Source: Mycolicibacterium baixiangningiae (GTDB lineage: Bacteria; Actinomycetota; Actinomycetes; Mycobacteriales; Mycobacteriaceae). Taken from it: a stretch of DNA of 64,000 nucleotides. The notes under the pieces were generated by a model. That model made no database searches. It saw only the letters and a program-made list of their open reading frames with translations, and had not been told where the DNA came from. Below, piece after piece: positions 1 to 8,264 of this stretch. The translations under genes were made by a program, and so were the position numbers. The DNA lies in contig NZ_CP066218.1 of assembly GCF_016313185.1 (NCBI RefSeq), positions 1,922,001 to 1,986,000 of the forward strand, in the 5' to 3' direction. How positions within the stretch are numbered: position 1 is the first letter of the stretch; every line of letters starts with the position of its first letter.

Positions 1-41
1 TCACCGAGGTGCGGAAGCTGACCAGCGAGGCCGCTCAGTGA
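1..41 (+). CDS. 3' end of an upstream gene (partial)
   Basis: An open frame entering from the left edge reads TEVRKLTSEAAQ and stops at TGA 39-41. Only 12 codons are visible, so no function can be given. The 84-nt gap to the next gene on the same strand is mostly filled by a 62-bp inverted repeat. It is the only frame that ends cleanly before that repeat, which is the main reason to call it. Confidence 0.4.
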   Translation, partial: TEVRKLTSEAAQ

Positions 42-50
42 CGGTGTGTC

Positions 51-112
51 CGCCGAACGTGCGCGTACTGCGACTTTTCGGCCGATTTCTCGCACTGACC
101 GCACGTTCGGCG
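51..112. repeat. 62-bp inverted repeat, copy A
   Basis: CGCCGAACGTGC (51-62) is exactly repeated in reverse complement as GCACGTTCGGCG (101-112), around a 38-nt centre containing CGGCCGATTTC. A second element of identical length (62 bp), with the same CGCCGA...TCGGCG ends and a similar CGGTCGATTTT centre, lies at 49120-49181. The arm sequences otherwise differ, so this looks like a dispersed palindromic family and not one transposed copy. It ends 13 nt before the next start codon and could also act as a transcribed hairpin. Confidence 0.6.
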
Positions 113-125
113 AAGGAGGGCTGAC

Positions 126-1082
126 ATGAGGCTGGGCGTGATGATCGGTGCCGAACGCGGAGACATGGAGCGCAAGGTCACCAAGCTGGTGTCCGACATC
201 GAGTGGGCCGAGTCGGCGGGTATGGACACCGCGTGGATGCCCCAGGTGCCCAACGACTTCGACTGTCTGACGATGGTGGCGCTGATGGCCGCCCACACCT
301 CGCGCATCGAACTGGGCACCGCGGTGGTTCCGTTGCAGGCGCAGCATCCGATCGCGCTTGCGCGCCAGGCGCTTTCCGTGCACGCCGTGGCGGGCGGCCG
401 GCTCGCACTCGGCGTGGGCCCCTCACACCACTGGATCGTGCGGGACATGCTCGGCCTGCCGTATGAGAAGCCCGCTGCCTATACGCGGGACTACCTCGAG
501 GTGCTCAACGCCGCACTGGCCGGCCCTGGCGACGTCGACGTGGAGAACAATTCCTTCACCGTGCATAGTCCGACCGTGCTGGCGCCCACCACCCCGATGC
601 CGGTGCTGGTGGCCGCGCTCGGTCCGGTGATGTTGCAGCTCGCCGGTGAACTCGCCGACGGTACCGTGCTGTGGATGGCCGACGAGCGCGCGATCGGTGA
701 CCACATCGCGCCCAAGATCACCAAGGCGGCGGCGGACACTGGCCGCCCGGCCCCGCGCATCGTCGCGGGAATCCCGGTGTGTCTGTGCGCGAACTCCGAG
801 ATCGACGCGGCCAAGGAACGGGCCAATCGCATCCTGGCCGAGGCGGAGACCTCGCCCAACTATCAGAAGCTGCTCGACCGCGGCGACGCCCGCAACGTGG
901 GTGATCTATGTGCGGCGGGCGACATGGAAACGATCCTGCGTCGATTCCGAGACTTCGCCGATGCCGGTGTCACCGATCTCTCGGTGCGGCTGTTGCCGAT
1001 CGGCGACAACCGCGACGAGTTGATCGCGTCGAAGTACCGCACCCGTGAGGTGATCGCCGAGCTGGCCAAGCAGGTGCGATGA
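126..1082 (+). CDS. LLM-class F420-dependent oxidoreductase
   Basis: This 318-residue TIM-barrel protein belongs to the bacterial luciferase-like superfamily. It starts MRLGVMIGAERGDM, has the superfamily segment RIELGTAVVPL near residue 60 and GRLALGVGPSHHW near residues 91-103, a pattern typical of actinobacterial F420H2-using members. Such enzymes transfer hydride between F420 and an organic substrate in the cytoplasm; the substrate here is unknown. The ATG has a strong AAGGAGG at 113-119. A CoA transferase gene follows after 28 nt on the same strand, so the two are probably co-transcribed. F420 use, as opposed to FMN, is inferred from family resemblance. Confidence 0.8.
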   Translation: MRLGVMIGAERGDMERKVTKLVSDIEWAESAGMDTAWMPQVPNDFDCLTMVALMAAHTSRIELGTAVVPLQAQHPIALARQALSVHAVAGGRLALGVGPSHHWIVRDMLGLPYEKPAAYTRDYLEVLNAALAGPGDVDVENNSFTVHSPTVLAPTTPMPVLVAALGPVMLQLAGELADGTVLWMADERAIGDHIAPKITKAAADTGRPAPRIVAGIPVCLCANSEIDAAKERANRILAEAETSPNYQKLLDRGDARNVGDLCAAGDMETILRRFRDFADAGVTDLSVRLLPIGDNRDELIASKYRTREVIAELAKQVR

Positions 1083-1110
1083 GCGCCTGCGCGAAGAGCC
1101 GAGGGCCGCG

Positions 1111-2151
1111 GTGACCGGCCCGCTGGCCGGGATCCGGATCCTGGAGGTCGGCGTGATGCTGGCCGGCCCGTACGCGACGATGATGCTCGCCGACCTGGGC
1201 GCGGAGGTGACCAAGGTCGAGCCGCCCGGCGGGGAGATCTCCCGGCAGGTCAGCGAGAGCTACTTCGCCAGCCTCAATCGCAACAAGCGCAGCGTCTGTC
1301 TGGATCTGCAGTCCGAACATGGCCAGCGGAGGCTGGGTGAACTGGTCGCGGAATCCCATGCGCTGCTGGTGAACATGAAGCCGTCGGTCATCCGCCGGCT
1401 CGGCCTCACCTACGAGGCGCTGCGGCGCCACAACGAGAAGATCGTCTGCGTGGCGATGACGGGTTTCGGGTTGGACGGCGGAGACGACCCAGCGTTCGAC
1501 TATGTGATCCAGGCGGCCACCGGCGTCGCGGCGATGACCGGCGATCCCGACGGTCCACCGACGCTCCCCGGATACTCGTCGGCCGACAACTCGACGGGGC
1601 TGACCGCCGCACTCGGTCTGCTGGCGATGATCGTCGCGGGCCGGGGCGGGCAGGTCGACGTCTCGCTGCGCGATGTGATGCTCTCTCAGCTGAACTACCG
1701 GGCGGCGGCGTACCTGAACGACGGGGTGGCGCCGCGTCGCTATCCCAACGGCGCGCACTCGTTCTACGTTCCCGCGCAACTGTTTCCGACTGCCGACGGC
1801 TACCTGGCGCTGTTCGTCACCCATGACGGTTTCTGGCGGCTGTTCGCCGATGAGGCAGGCATCGAGGGCTTTTCGACGATGGCCGAGCGGGCCGCACGGC
1901 GCGAGGAGGTCCTCGCGGTCGTCACCGCGGCGCTCGCCCGGGACTCCGCGAAGGGGTGGGAGGCGCGGCTGCGGACGCTCGGCATCCCGGCAGCCGCGGT
2001 GCGGGAGCTGCCTCAGGCACTGGAGGAGACACCCGAGGCGCTCGTTACCGCGGGCGGCTTCCGGTTGGTCGGCAACCCGATCCGCATTGCCGGCTACGAG
2101 CCGGAGTACCGTCCGCCCCCGGCGCTGCCGGCCGTCGATCAGTCGTCGTAG
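1111..2151 (+). CDS. CaiB/BaiF family III CoA transferase
   Basis: Family III CoA transferases move CoA between a donor thioester and a carboxylic acid, activating acids for beta-oxidation. The N-terminus (GIRILEVGVMLAGPYA) and the LADLGAEVTKVEPPGGE segment are diagnostic. The likely catalytic Asp is in SADNSTG near residue 154. At 346 residues it is shorter than the usual 380-420, with the C-terminal part reduced. The start is GTG 1111; an earlier ATG at 1079 runs into a stop after 11 codons. It converges with the ferredoxin gene and the coding ends overlap by 13 nt. Confidence 0.85.
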   Translation: MTGPLAGIRILEVGVMLAGPYATMMLADLGAEVTKVEPPGGEISRQVSESYFASLNRNKRSVCLDLQSEHGQRRLGELVAESHALLVNMKPSVIRRLGLTYEALRRHNEKIVCVAMTGFGLDGGDDPAFDYVIQAATGVAAMTGDPDGPPTLPGYSSADNSTGLTAALGLLAMIVAGRGGQVDVSLRDVMLSQLNYRAAAYLNDGVAPRRYPNGAHSFYVPAQLFPTADGYLALFVTHDGFWRLFADEAGIEGFSTMAERAARREEVLAVVTAALARDSAKGWEARLRTLGIPAAAVRELPQALEETPEALVTAGGFRLVGNPIRIAGYEPEYRPPPALPAVDQSS

Positions 2152-2456
2152 GTGACCACCACGCGGGCGGTATCGGGAACTGCCTGGCAGGTCAGCACGT
2201 ATCCGTCCGCCACTTCGTCGTCGTCGAGCGCATCGTTGATCCGCATGGAGGCGGTGCCCTCGGTGAGTTTGGCCATGCAGGTCCCGCAATTGCCGGCCTC
2301 GCAGGAGAACGGCGGCGACATACCGGCCCTGCGGGCGCTCTCCAGGAGCGTCTCGCCGGCGACCTGCGATACCGACAGGGTCTTGCGGTCGAGCACGATG
2401 GTGACCTCGGCGCCGGCCCCGCCGTCGGGCGCCGCGGACATCGGTTCGGCCGTCAT
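2139..2456 (-). CDS. Plant-type [2Fe-2S] ferredoxin
   Basis: A 105-residue protein with the ligand pattern C-EAGN-C-GT-C and a last Cys in the LTCQ segment, as in chloroplast-type ferredoxins and the ferredoxin domain of oxygenase reductases. No FAD/NAD domain is attached, so it must take electrons from a separate reductase. The start ATG 2456 is preceded by GAAGGAG. It diverges from the CoA ligase at 2564, and the shared promoter carries the palindrome at 2491-2505, which links it to the regulon containing the Rieske oxygenase at 49519. That makes it a candidate electron donor for that enzyme, though the pairing is inferred. Confidence 0.85.
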   Translation of the reverse strand: MTAEPMSAAPDGGAGAEVTIVLDRKTLSVSQVAGETLLESARRAGMSPPFSCEAGNCGTCMAKLTEGTASMRINDALDDDEVADGYVLTCQAVPDTARVVVTYDD

Positions 2457-2490
2457 ATGACTCCTTCGGGCATCGGCATTCTGATTAACG

Positions 2491-2505
2491 GAGAACTCTA
2501 TTCTC
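2491..2505. promoter_or_regulatory. Candidate operator GAGAAC-TCT-ATTCTC
   Basis: Palindrome with one mismatch to GAGAAT-N3-RTTCTC, in the 107-bp divergent region between the ferredoxin (34 nt away) and the CoA ligase (58 nt away). Its right half, with flanking GC, is identical to that of the best copy at 43446-43464. Confidence 0.65.
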
Positions 2506-2563
2506 GCGAAATGATAGGCTCTTCTCAAGTGCAATGTACGGCGTCCAGGAGGGTCCGGCGGCG

Positions 2564-3985
2564 GTGAACGATGGCCGACACGTGACGGAGTCCGCTGCAC
2601 TCGCATTCGGGGATCGCGAGTACTCCCTGGCGCAATTGGACGCGCTGGCCAGCGGTATGGCGACGGCGCTCGAGCAGCGGGGCGTCCGCGCCGGCGACCG
2701 GGTGGCGATGATGTCGTCGAACCGGCCCGAGTTCGTGGCGGCGCTGCGCGGCATCTGGCATCTGGGCGCCGCGGCGGTCCTGATCAGCCCCGCATGGAAG
2801 CAGACCGAGGTCGCGCACGCTCTGGAGTTGACCCGCCCCAGCCACGCCGTCGGCGATCATCCCGTACTCGCCGGGTTGATGCCGATGCTGCCTCTCGACG
2901 AACCCGTCGCCCCGGGGCGGCGCGAGTTCGACGCCGTCGATCCCGACACCGATGCGTTGTTCGTGTTCAGTTCGGGGACGACCGGTATGCCGAAAGCGGT
3001 CCGGCACACGCATCGGGCGTTCGCCGTGGCGGTCCGGCACTGGCGGGCTGCGCTGGAGTTGTCGTCGGCCGACCGGATGCAGATCATGACGCCGCCGTCG
3101 CACATCCTCGGCCTGCTCAACATCGTCATGGCGCTCGAGACGGGGACCTGGATCCGGTTGCACCCGCGGTTCGACATCGACACCATGCTGCACCACATCG
3201 AGTCCGACCGGATCACCATCGAGATGGCGGTGGCGCCGATCGCGCTGGCACTGGCCGCGCACCCGAAACTGGACAGCTACGACCTGTCGTCACTGCGCTA
3301 TGTCATGTGGTGCGCCACCCCGGTCACCGCGAGCGTCGCAGACGGCGTCACCCGTCGCACCGGGGTGGAGTGGGTTGCCGCCTACGGGACCACCGAATTG
3401 CCCGTCATCGCAGCCAATCCCGTTCACGGTGCGCGGTTGGACACCGTCGGTCGGCCGGTGCCGGGGGTGCAGGTGCGGATCGTGTCCCTGGAGGACGGGA
3501 CGCCACTGGGCGCCGACGAGGTCGGGGAGATCCAGGTGCGGTCGGAGTCGGTGATGGCGGGTTACCTTCCGCGGGAGGCGACGTCGACGGCGTTCGCCGA
3601 CGGTTGGTACCGCACCGGCGACGTCGGACGTCTCGACGCCGACGGGTGGCTGCGCATCACCGACCGCTCCAAGGAAATGATCAAGGTCCGCGGGTTCCAG
3701 GTGGCGCCGGCCGAGGTCGAGGCCGTCCTGCACGGACATCCCGCGGTCGAGGACTGTGCGGTGTTCGGTGAACCCCATCCCGGTGACGGTGAGGCAGTGG
3801 TCGCCGCCGTCACCACCAACAGCGCCGTCTCCGCCGAGGAGTTGATCGACCTCGTCGCCGAGAGGCTGGCGTCCTACAAGCGGCCGAACCGGGTGATATT
3901 CGTCCCGGAGATCCCGCGCTTACCTTCCGGGAAGGTATTGCGCCGAGTGCTCAAGGAGCGGCATGGACGTACGTCTGACAGCTGA
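2564..3985 (+). CDS. Acyl-CoA synthetase (AMP-forming, FadD-like)
   Basis: An ANL-superfamily ligase that adenylates a carboxylic acid and transfers it to CoA. The P-loop-like motif SSGTTGMPK lies near residues 136-144, GWYRTGDVGRLD near 347, and the C-terminal lysine motif LPSGKVLRR near 454. I prefer GTG 2564 because AGGAGGG sits 10 nt upstream (2547-2553); an in-frame ATG at 2534 would add 10 residues without a clear ribosome site. Length is about 473 residues, normal for short bacterial members. It overlaps the acyl-CoA dehydrogenase gene by 23 nt, so it leads an activation plus beta-oxidation operon running to the crotonase at 6621. The acid substrate cannot be read. Confidence 0.85.
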   Translation: MNDGRHVTESAALAFGDREYSLAQLDALASGMATALEQRGVRAGDRVAMMSSNRPEFVAALRGIWHLGAAAVLISPAWKQTEVAHALELTRPSHAVGDHPVLAGLMPMLPLDEPVAPGRREFDAVDPDTDALFVFSSGTTGMPKAVRHTHRAFAVAVRHWRAALELSSADRMQIMTPPSHILGLLNIVMALETGTWIRLHPRFDIDTMLHHIESDRITIEMAVAPIALALAAHPKLDSYDLSSLRYVMWCATPVTASVADGVTRRTGVEWVAAYGTTELPVIAANPVHGARLDTVGRPVPGVQVRIVSLEDGTPLGADEVGEIQVRSESVMAGYLPREATSTAFADGWYRTGDVGRLDADGWLRITDRSKEMIKVRGFQVAPAEVEAVLHGHPAVEDCAVFGEPHPGDGEAVVAAVTTNSAVSAEELIDLVAERLASYKRPNRVIFVPEIPRLPSGKVLRRVLKERHGRTSDS

Positions 3986-4778
3986 GCAGCAGCAACTGCG
4001 TGACGCCGCGGCCAAACTGGCCGACGATCTCGGACCGGGTTCGGTCGCCGATCTGGCCGACTCCGTCCGGCTCGCCCGCCTGGAGAAGACGGTCAAGTCG
4101 ACAGGCTGGCGATCACTGCGCTCCGACGGGGCCTCCGGGGTCGAAGTAGCCGTGGTGGCAGAGGAATTCGGCCGCGGCCTGGTCGACGTGCCGTTCCTCG
4201 GGCCCGCCCTGTCCGACGATCTCGGCCGGCTGCTAGGCCGTGCGCCGTCCGCGGTGGCCGACGAGCCAGGAGATGTCGACCTGACGCGCAGCGGGGCCGG
4301 GGTGGTGGAGACACCCGCCGAACTCTCGGAGTTGTCACCCGAGGATGCCCAGCGGTGGCATGCGCTGGCGCTCGCCACGACGTCGGCCGACATCCTCGGC
4401 GCCGCCCGCGGAGCCCACGCCCTGGCGTGCGACTACGCGAAAGTCCGTGAGCAGTACGGTAAGTCGATCGGGTCGTACCAGGCCGTCGCGCACCTGCTCG
4501 CCGAGGGGCTCGCGCTGATCGAAGGGTCGGTGTCGATACAGCGCCATGCCGCATGGGCGGTCGACGAGCTGCCGGCCGCCGAGGCGGTGCGGGCCGGCCG
4601 GTACGCCAAGCTGTACTGCGCGCGCGCCGCGCGCACGGTCTGCGAGACCGCGATCCAGGTGCACGGCGGTATCGGCAACACCTGGGAATGCCTGGCGCAC
4701 GTGTACTTGCGGCGCGTTCTGACCTCGACCGAATTGTGGCCGGTACGTCTGGAGGACATCGATCTTGGATTTTCGTGA
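3963..4778 (+). CDS. Acyl-CoA dehydrogenase, small subunit type
   Basis: At 271 residues this is about 110 shorter than a normal acyl-CoA dehydrogenase. The N-terminal helical start (LTAEQQQLRDAAAKLADDLG) and C-terminal helical domain (YAKVREQYGKSIGSYQAVAH, then QVHGGIGNTWE) are recognisable, while the central beta domain is mostly missing. Such short proteins pair with a full-length partner in the heterotetrameric enzymes of mycobacterial steroid catabolism (FadE26/27 and FadE28/29 types). Its neighbour, overlapping by 14 nt, is such a partner. AAGGAG precedes the ATG. Pairing is inferred from size and adjacency. Confidence 0.8.
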   Translation: MDVRLTAEQQQLRDAAAKLADDLGPGSVADLADSVRLARLEKTVKSTGWRSLRSDGASGVEVAVVAEEFGRGLVDVPFLGPALSDDLGRLLGRAPSAVADEPGDVDLTRSGAGVVETPAELSELSPEDAQRWHALALATTSADILGAARGAHALACDYAKVREQYGKSIGSYQAVAHLLAEGLALIEGSVSIQRHAAWAVDELPAAEAVRAGRYAKLYCARAARTVCETAIQVHGGIGNTWECLAHVYLRRVLTSTELWPVRLEDIDLGFS

Positions 4779-5853
4779 TTCACCCGAAGAAGCCGCCTTC
4801 CGGGACCGGCTGAGGAACTGGCTGGCCGACAATGCGGGGCAGTTCGCGGTCTCCGGCGACGACTACTGGACGCGTCAGGGGGAGTGGCATCAGGCGCTGT
4901 ACTCCGCCGGGTTCTTCGGGACCTCGTGGCCGCGTGAGTTCGGCGGACAGGAACAGTCGCCGGTCTTCGACGTCATCGTCGACGAAGAACTCGCGCGTGC
5001 CGGCGCTCCGCCGCGACCGAGCCTCGGCTATCTCGTCGTCGGCCTGGGGCACCACGGCAGCAAGGAACTGCAACAACGGTTCCTGCCCGGCATGATCAAC
5101 GGCACCGAGCGCTGGTGTCAGGGATTCAGCGAACCGGGTGCCGGCTCCGATCTGGCGTCGCTGACCACCACCGCCACCCGCGACGGGGACAACTACCTCA
5201 TCCACGGCCACAAGATCTGGACCAGCTACTCCGATATCGCCGACTGGTGTCTGGTGCTCGCTCGCACGGACAAGAATGTCAAGCGACACAAGGGCATTTC
5301 GGCGTTCATCGTGGACATGCACCAGCCGGGGATCGAGCAGCGGCCGCTGAAGATGATCAACGGCGTGACCACGGAGTTCGGGCAGGTCGCCTTCGACGGC
5401 GCCGTGGTGCCCGCGGACCAGATGGTCGGCGCACCGGGGGAGGGCTGGGCGCTGGCGATGACGGTCGTCAGCCACGAGCGTGAACCGTCGACGCTGGGTT
5501 ACTCGGCACGGTACGGAAAGCTGGTGCGACAGATGGCTGCTCGCGTCGACGGCAGGCCGCCGGAGGATTTGGTGTGGGCGACGGTGAAGGCCGAGATGCT
5601 GCGCCTGCACGTGCGTCGCCGGCTGTCCGAACAGCTCGACGGCATCACCCACGGGCCGCAGGGTTCGATCGACAAGCTGCTGATGACGTGGACCGAGCAG
5701 TCCGTGGGCCACGCCGCACTGGCAGTCAGCGGCACCAAGGACCCGGACCTGCTCAGCGCGTACCTCTACAGTCGCGCGCAGAGTGTGATGGGCGGGACGT
5801 CGCAGATCCAGAAGAACATCATCGCTTCACGAATTCTCGGATTGGGAGTCTAG
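4765..5853 (+). CDS. Acyl-CoA dehydrogenase, large subunit type
   Basis: A 362-residue flavoprotein with the FAD/substrate motif FSEPGAGSDLASL and the C-terminal GGTSQIQKNIIASRILGL. The residue just before GTSQIQ is Gly, so the medium-chain type catalytic Glu is not at this place; related heteromeric enzymes keep the base elsewhere. It oxidises an acyl-CoA to the enoyl-CoA. The start is a TTG at 4765 inside the end of the small-subunit gene, with GGAGG about 10 nt upstream; no better start is in frame. Tight coupling with the preceding gene fits an alpha2beta2 enzyme. Confidence 0.85.
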   Translation: MDFRDSPEEAAFRDRLRNWLADNAGQFAVSGDDYWTRQGEWHQALYSAGFFGTSWPREFGGQEQSPVFDVIVDEELARAGAPPRPSLGYLVVGLGHHGSKELQQRFLPGMINGTERWCQGFSEPGAGSDLASLTTTATRDGDNYLIHGHKIWTSYSDIADWCLVLARTDKNVKRHKGISAFIVDMHQPGIEQRPLKMINGVTTEFGQVAFDGAVVPADQMVGAPGEGWALAMTVVSHEREPSTLGYSARYGKLVRQMAARVDGRPPEDLVWATVKAEMLRLHVRRRLSEQLDGITHGPQGSIDKLLMTWTEQSVGHAALAVSGTKDPDLLSAYLYSRAQSVMGGTSQIQKNIIASRILGLGV

Positions 5854-6621
5854 ATGTATGGCATGCCGGAGGAGATCACGGTCACCGCGGACGGTCCGCT
5901 GCGGATCATCACGCTCAACCGACCCGATGCGCTCAACGCCGTCAACGATTCCCTTCACGTCGGCCTGGCGGAGCTGTGGCCGCGACTCAACGAGGATTTC
6001 GACGCGCGTGCCGCGGTGATCACCGGTGCGGGACGGGCGTTTTCGGCCGGTGGCGACTTCGCCTACCTCGATGAACTGAGCAGGGATCCGAAGCTGCGGG
6101 CGAAGACGATCCTGCACGGCCGCGAGATCGTCCTCGGCATGACCCGCACCCGGATCCCGGTGGTGGCGGCGGTGAACGGGCCCGCTGTCGGGTTGGGCTG
6201 CAGTCTGGTGGCGTTGAGCGACATCGTCTACATGGCGCCGACGGCGTACTTCGCTGATCCGCACGTGCAGGTGGGTCTGGTGGCGGCCGACGGCGGCCCG
6301 CTGACGTGGCCGCTGCACATCAGCCTGCTGCTGGCCAAGGAATTCGCCATGACGGGCACCCGCATCCCCGCGCAGCGCGCAGCCGAGTTGGGGTTGGCCA
6401 ACCACATCGTCGAGGATCCGCTCGCCGAGGCCATCGCCTGCGCCCAGAAGATGATGCAGATGCCGCGCCAAGCGCTCGAGGCGACGAAGCGGCTGCTCAA
6501 CATCCACCTCGAGCGGGCCGTGCTGGCGAGCCTCGACTACGCCAACACCGCCGAGGAGCAGTCGTTCCAGACCGAGGACTTCCGCAACATCGTCGCGAAG
6601 CTCAACGCCAAGAACAACTGA
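5854..6621 (+). CDS. Crotonase-fold enoyl-CoA hydratase/isomerase family protein
   Basis: A 255-residue crotonase-fold protein with the oxyanion-hole segments AFSAGGDF and NGPAVGLGCSL. Aligned by eye with rat crotonase, the two catalytic glutamates fall on Ser (in GLGCSL) and His (in FADPH), so a plain hydratase mechanism is unlikely. Isomerase, ring-hydrolase or another crotonase-family reaction is possible. The ATG directly follows the stop of the dehydrogenase gene, and this is the last gene of the 2564-6621 operon. It converges with an SDR gene across 63 nt holding a weak inverted repeat. Confidence 0.8.
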   Translation: MYGMPEEITVTADGPLRIITLNRPDALNAVNDSLHVGLAELWPRLNEDFDARAAVITGAGRAFSAGGDFAYLDELSRDPKLRAKTILHGREIVLGMTRTRIPVVAAVNGPAVGLGCSLVALSDIVYMAPTAYFADPHVQVGLVAADGGPLTWPLHISLLLAKEFAMTGTRIPAQRAAELGLANHIVEDPLAEAIACAQKMMQMPRQALEATKRLLNIHLERAVLASLDYANTAEEQSFQTEDFRNIVAKLNAKNN

Positions 6622-6622
6622 C

Positions 6623-6683
6623 GTCGACTCTGCGCTCACGGCGCCCGCTACTCGGACTTCTCCACCCTGGCCGCGGAGTCAAC
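6623..6683. terminator. Imperfect inverted repeat between convergent genes
   Basis: GTCGACTCTGCGC (6623-6635) pairs imperfectly (10 of 13) with CCGCGGAGTCAAC (6671-6683). It fills the gap between the ends of a plus and a minus gene and may be a bidirectional terminator. The 61-bp span is close to that of the 62-bp elements at 51 and 49120, but the CGCCGA ends are absent. Confidence 0.3.
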
Positions 6684-6684
6684 G

Positions 6685-7425
6685 CTAGAAGGCGAGCTCT
6701 TCGGAGCGCTGAATCGTTCCGGTGATGCCGCCGGCATCCTGCCCCGCCAGCAGTACGGCGGCGCGTGCCATGGCCTCCGGCGGCTCCACCATCTCCGGCG
6801 GGACCTCCATACCCGCCCCGCCGGCCTGCCAGCCTTCGGTGAGCACGACACGTGACGGGCTGAGGCAGTTCACCGCGATGTTGTCCTCGCGCAGGTCGGC
6901 GGCCAAGCCCAGATACAAGCGCTCGGCGGCGGCCTTGGACACCCAGTACGCGTTCGACCCCTGATCGGTCATCGCCACGCCGGTGGTGGTCACGGCGATC
7001 AGCGAGCCGCCGCCGCGGGCACGCACGTGGGGGATCACCGCCTTCGTCACCAGGAAGACACCGGTGAGGTTCACGTTCAGGCAGAGCTGCCACCGCTTCA
7101 GCGGCGTCGATTCGATCGGGCCGAGCCACAGCACACCGGCGTTGGCAACCAGTATGTCGATGCCACCGAACTCCGAAACCGTCGCCGCCACAGCGGCTTC
7201 CACGGACTCTTCGTCGGTGACGTCGCACGTCACCGGCAGTGCGCGGCCGCCCGTCGCCGTGATGGCTTCGGCCACCGACCCGATGGTCCCCGGCAGCTTC
7301 CCCGGTTGTTCCGAGCGTGCCGCCACCGCGACCGATGCGCCTTCTGCGGCAAGCGCTTTGGCCACAGTCGCGCCGATCCCGCGGCTGGCACCGGCGACGA
7401 ACGCGACCTTGCCGGGGAGGGTCAC
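6685..7425 (-). CDS. Short-chain dehydrogenase/reductase (SDR)
   Basis: A classical SDR of 246 residues with GASRGIG near residue 13, VANAG near 96 and the catalytic pair YWVSK near 160. The serine position of the triad appears as Thr in a VTTTG segment. It probably oxidises or reduces a hydroxyl/keto group with NAD(P). The start is GTG 7425, overlapping the stop of the upstream SDR by 4 nt (GTGA), so the two are translationally coupled. Both are transcribed away from the palindrome at 8224. Confidence 0.85.
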   Translation of the reverse strand: MTLPGKVAFVAGASRGIGATVAKALAAEGASVAVAARSEQPGKLPGTIGSVAEAITATGGRALPVTCDVTDEESVEAAVAATVSEFGGIDILVANAGVLWLGPIESTPLKRWQLCLNVNLTGVFLVTKAVIPHVRARGGGSLIAVTTTGVAMTDQGSNAYWVSKAAAERLYLGLAADLREDNIAVNCLSPSRVVLTEGWQAGGAGMEVPPEMVEPPEAMARAAVLLAGQDAGGITGTIQRSEELAF

Positions 7426-8186
7426 TTGGGCGGGAACCGCAACGCTCCGTCGAGGCGGATGATCTCACCGTTGAGGTAGTCGTTCTCCACGATGCTCTGC
7501 GCGAGCTGTGCGTACTCCGTCGAGCGGCCCATGCGCTTGGGGAACGGCACCTGCGGAGCCCAGTACTGCTCGAGCTGGTCGGCGGCCTTGCCGTAGGCGG
7601 GGGTGTTGATCGTGCCGGGGGCGATGGTGACGACGCGGATACCGAGCGGCGAGAGGTCTCGCGCGGCCACCAGCGTGATGCCGAGCACGCCACCCTTGGC
7701 CGCCGCATAGGGGAGCTGGCCGATCTGGCCCTCGTATCCCGCGATGGATGCGGTGTTGATGATGACCCCGCGGGCTCCCTCGTCGAGCGGTTCCGACTTC
7801 GCGATCGCCGCGGCCGTCAGCCGCATCACGTTGAAGACCGCGGTCAGGTAGAACTCGATGGTCTTCTTGAACCCGTCCAGGTCGAGCGGTGTCCCGTCCT
7901 TGCCGATCAGGCGTCCGCCACTGGCCGGGCCGCCGTGGGTGTCCACCGAGATGCGCAGCGGGCCCAGTGATTCGGCCTCGGCGATCGCGGCGTTGACCGA
8001 CTCCTCGGAGGTCGCGTCGGTGCGGACGTAGCGCACGCCGAGTTCCGCTTCGAGCGCCGCGCCCTTCTCGTCGGCGAGGTCGGCGACGACCACCTTGGCG
8101 CCGGCGCCCTGCAGGCGGCGCACCGTCGCCTCGCCGAGCCCTCCTGCGCCTCCGACGACGATCGCTGAACTCCCGGCGATTTGCAT
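7422..8186 (-). CDS. SDR, 3-hydroxyacyl-CoA dehydrogenase type II-like
   Basis: A 254-residue SDR with [11 protein letters not shown] near residue 12, [10 protein letters not shown] and YAAAK. Its overall look (Asp-rich ADLADEKG after beta-2, APGTINTPA) is that of type II 3-hydroxyacyl-CoA dehydrogenases, NAD-dependent enzymes that can act on branched or ring acyl-CoAs as well as on hydroxysteroids. I chose ATG 8186, with AAGAAGGGGA upstream; an upstream in-frame extension to 8261 would run through the palindromic promoter. It diverges from the thiolase at 8265 and shares the operator at 8224-8238. Confidence 0.8.
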   Translation of the reverse strand: MQIAGSSAIVVGGAGGLGEATVRRLQGAGAKVVVADLADEKGAALEAELGVRYVRTDATSEESVNAAIAEAESLGPLRISVDTHGGPASGGRLIGKDGTPLDLDGFKKTIEFYLTAVFNVMRLTAAAIAKSEPLDEGARGVIINTASIAGYEGQIGQLPYAAAKGGVLGITLVAARDLSPLGIRVVTIAPGTINTPAYGKAADQLEQYWAPQVPFPKRMGRSTEYAQLAQSIVENDYLNGEIIRLDGALRFPPK

Positions 8187-8223
8187 GCGCTTCCCCTTCT
8201 TGCAACTAGCACTCTCGTGCTGA

Positions 8224-8238
8224 GAGAATAACATTCTC
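8224..8238. promoter_or_regulatory. Candidate operator GAGAAT-AAC-ATTCTC
   Basis: Perfect 6-bp arms around a 3-nt centre, between the divergent SDR (8186) and thiolase (8265) genes, 26 nt before the thiolase start. A second small palindrome, AGCAC-TCTC-GTGCT, abuts it at 8208-8221. Confidence 0.7.
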
Positions 8239-8264
8239 ATACGTCGCAGAAACGGAGTCAATCA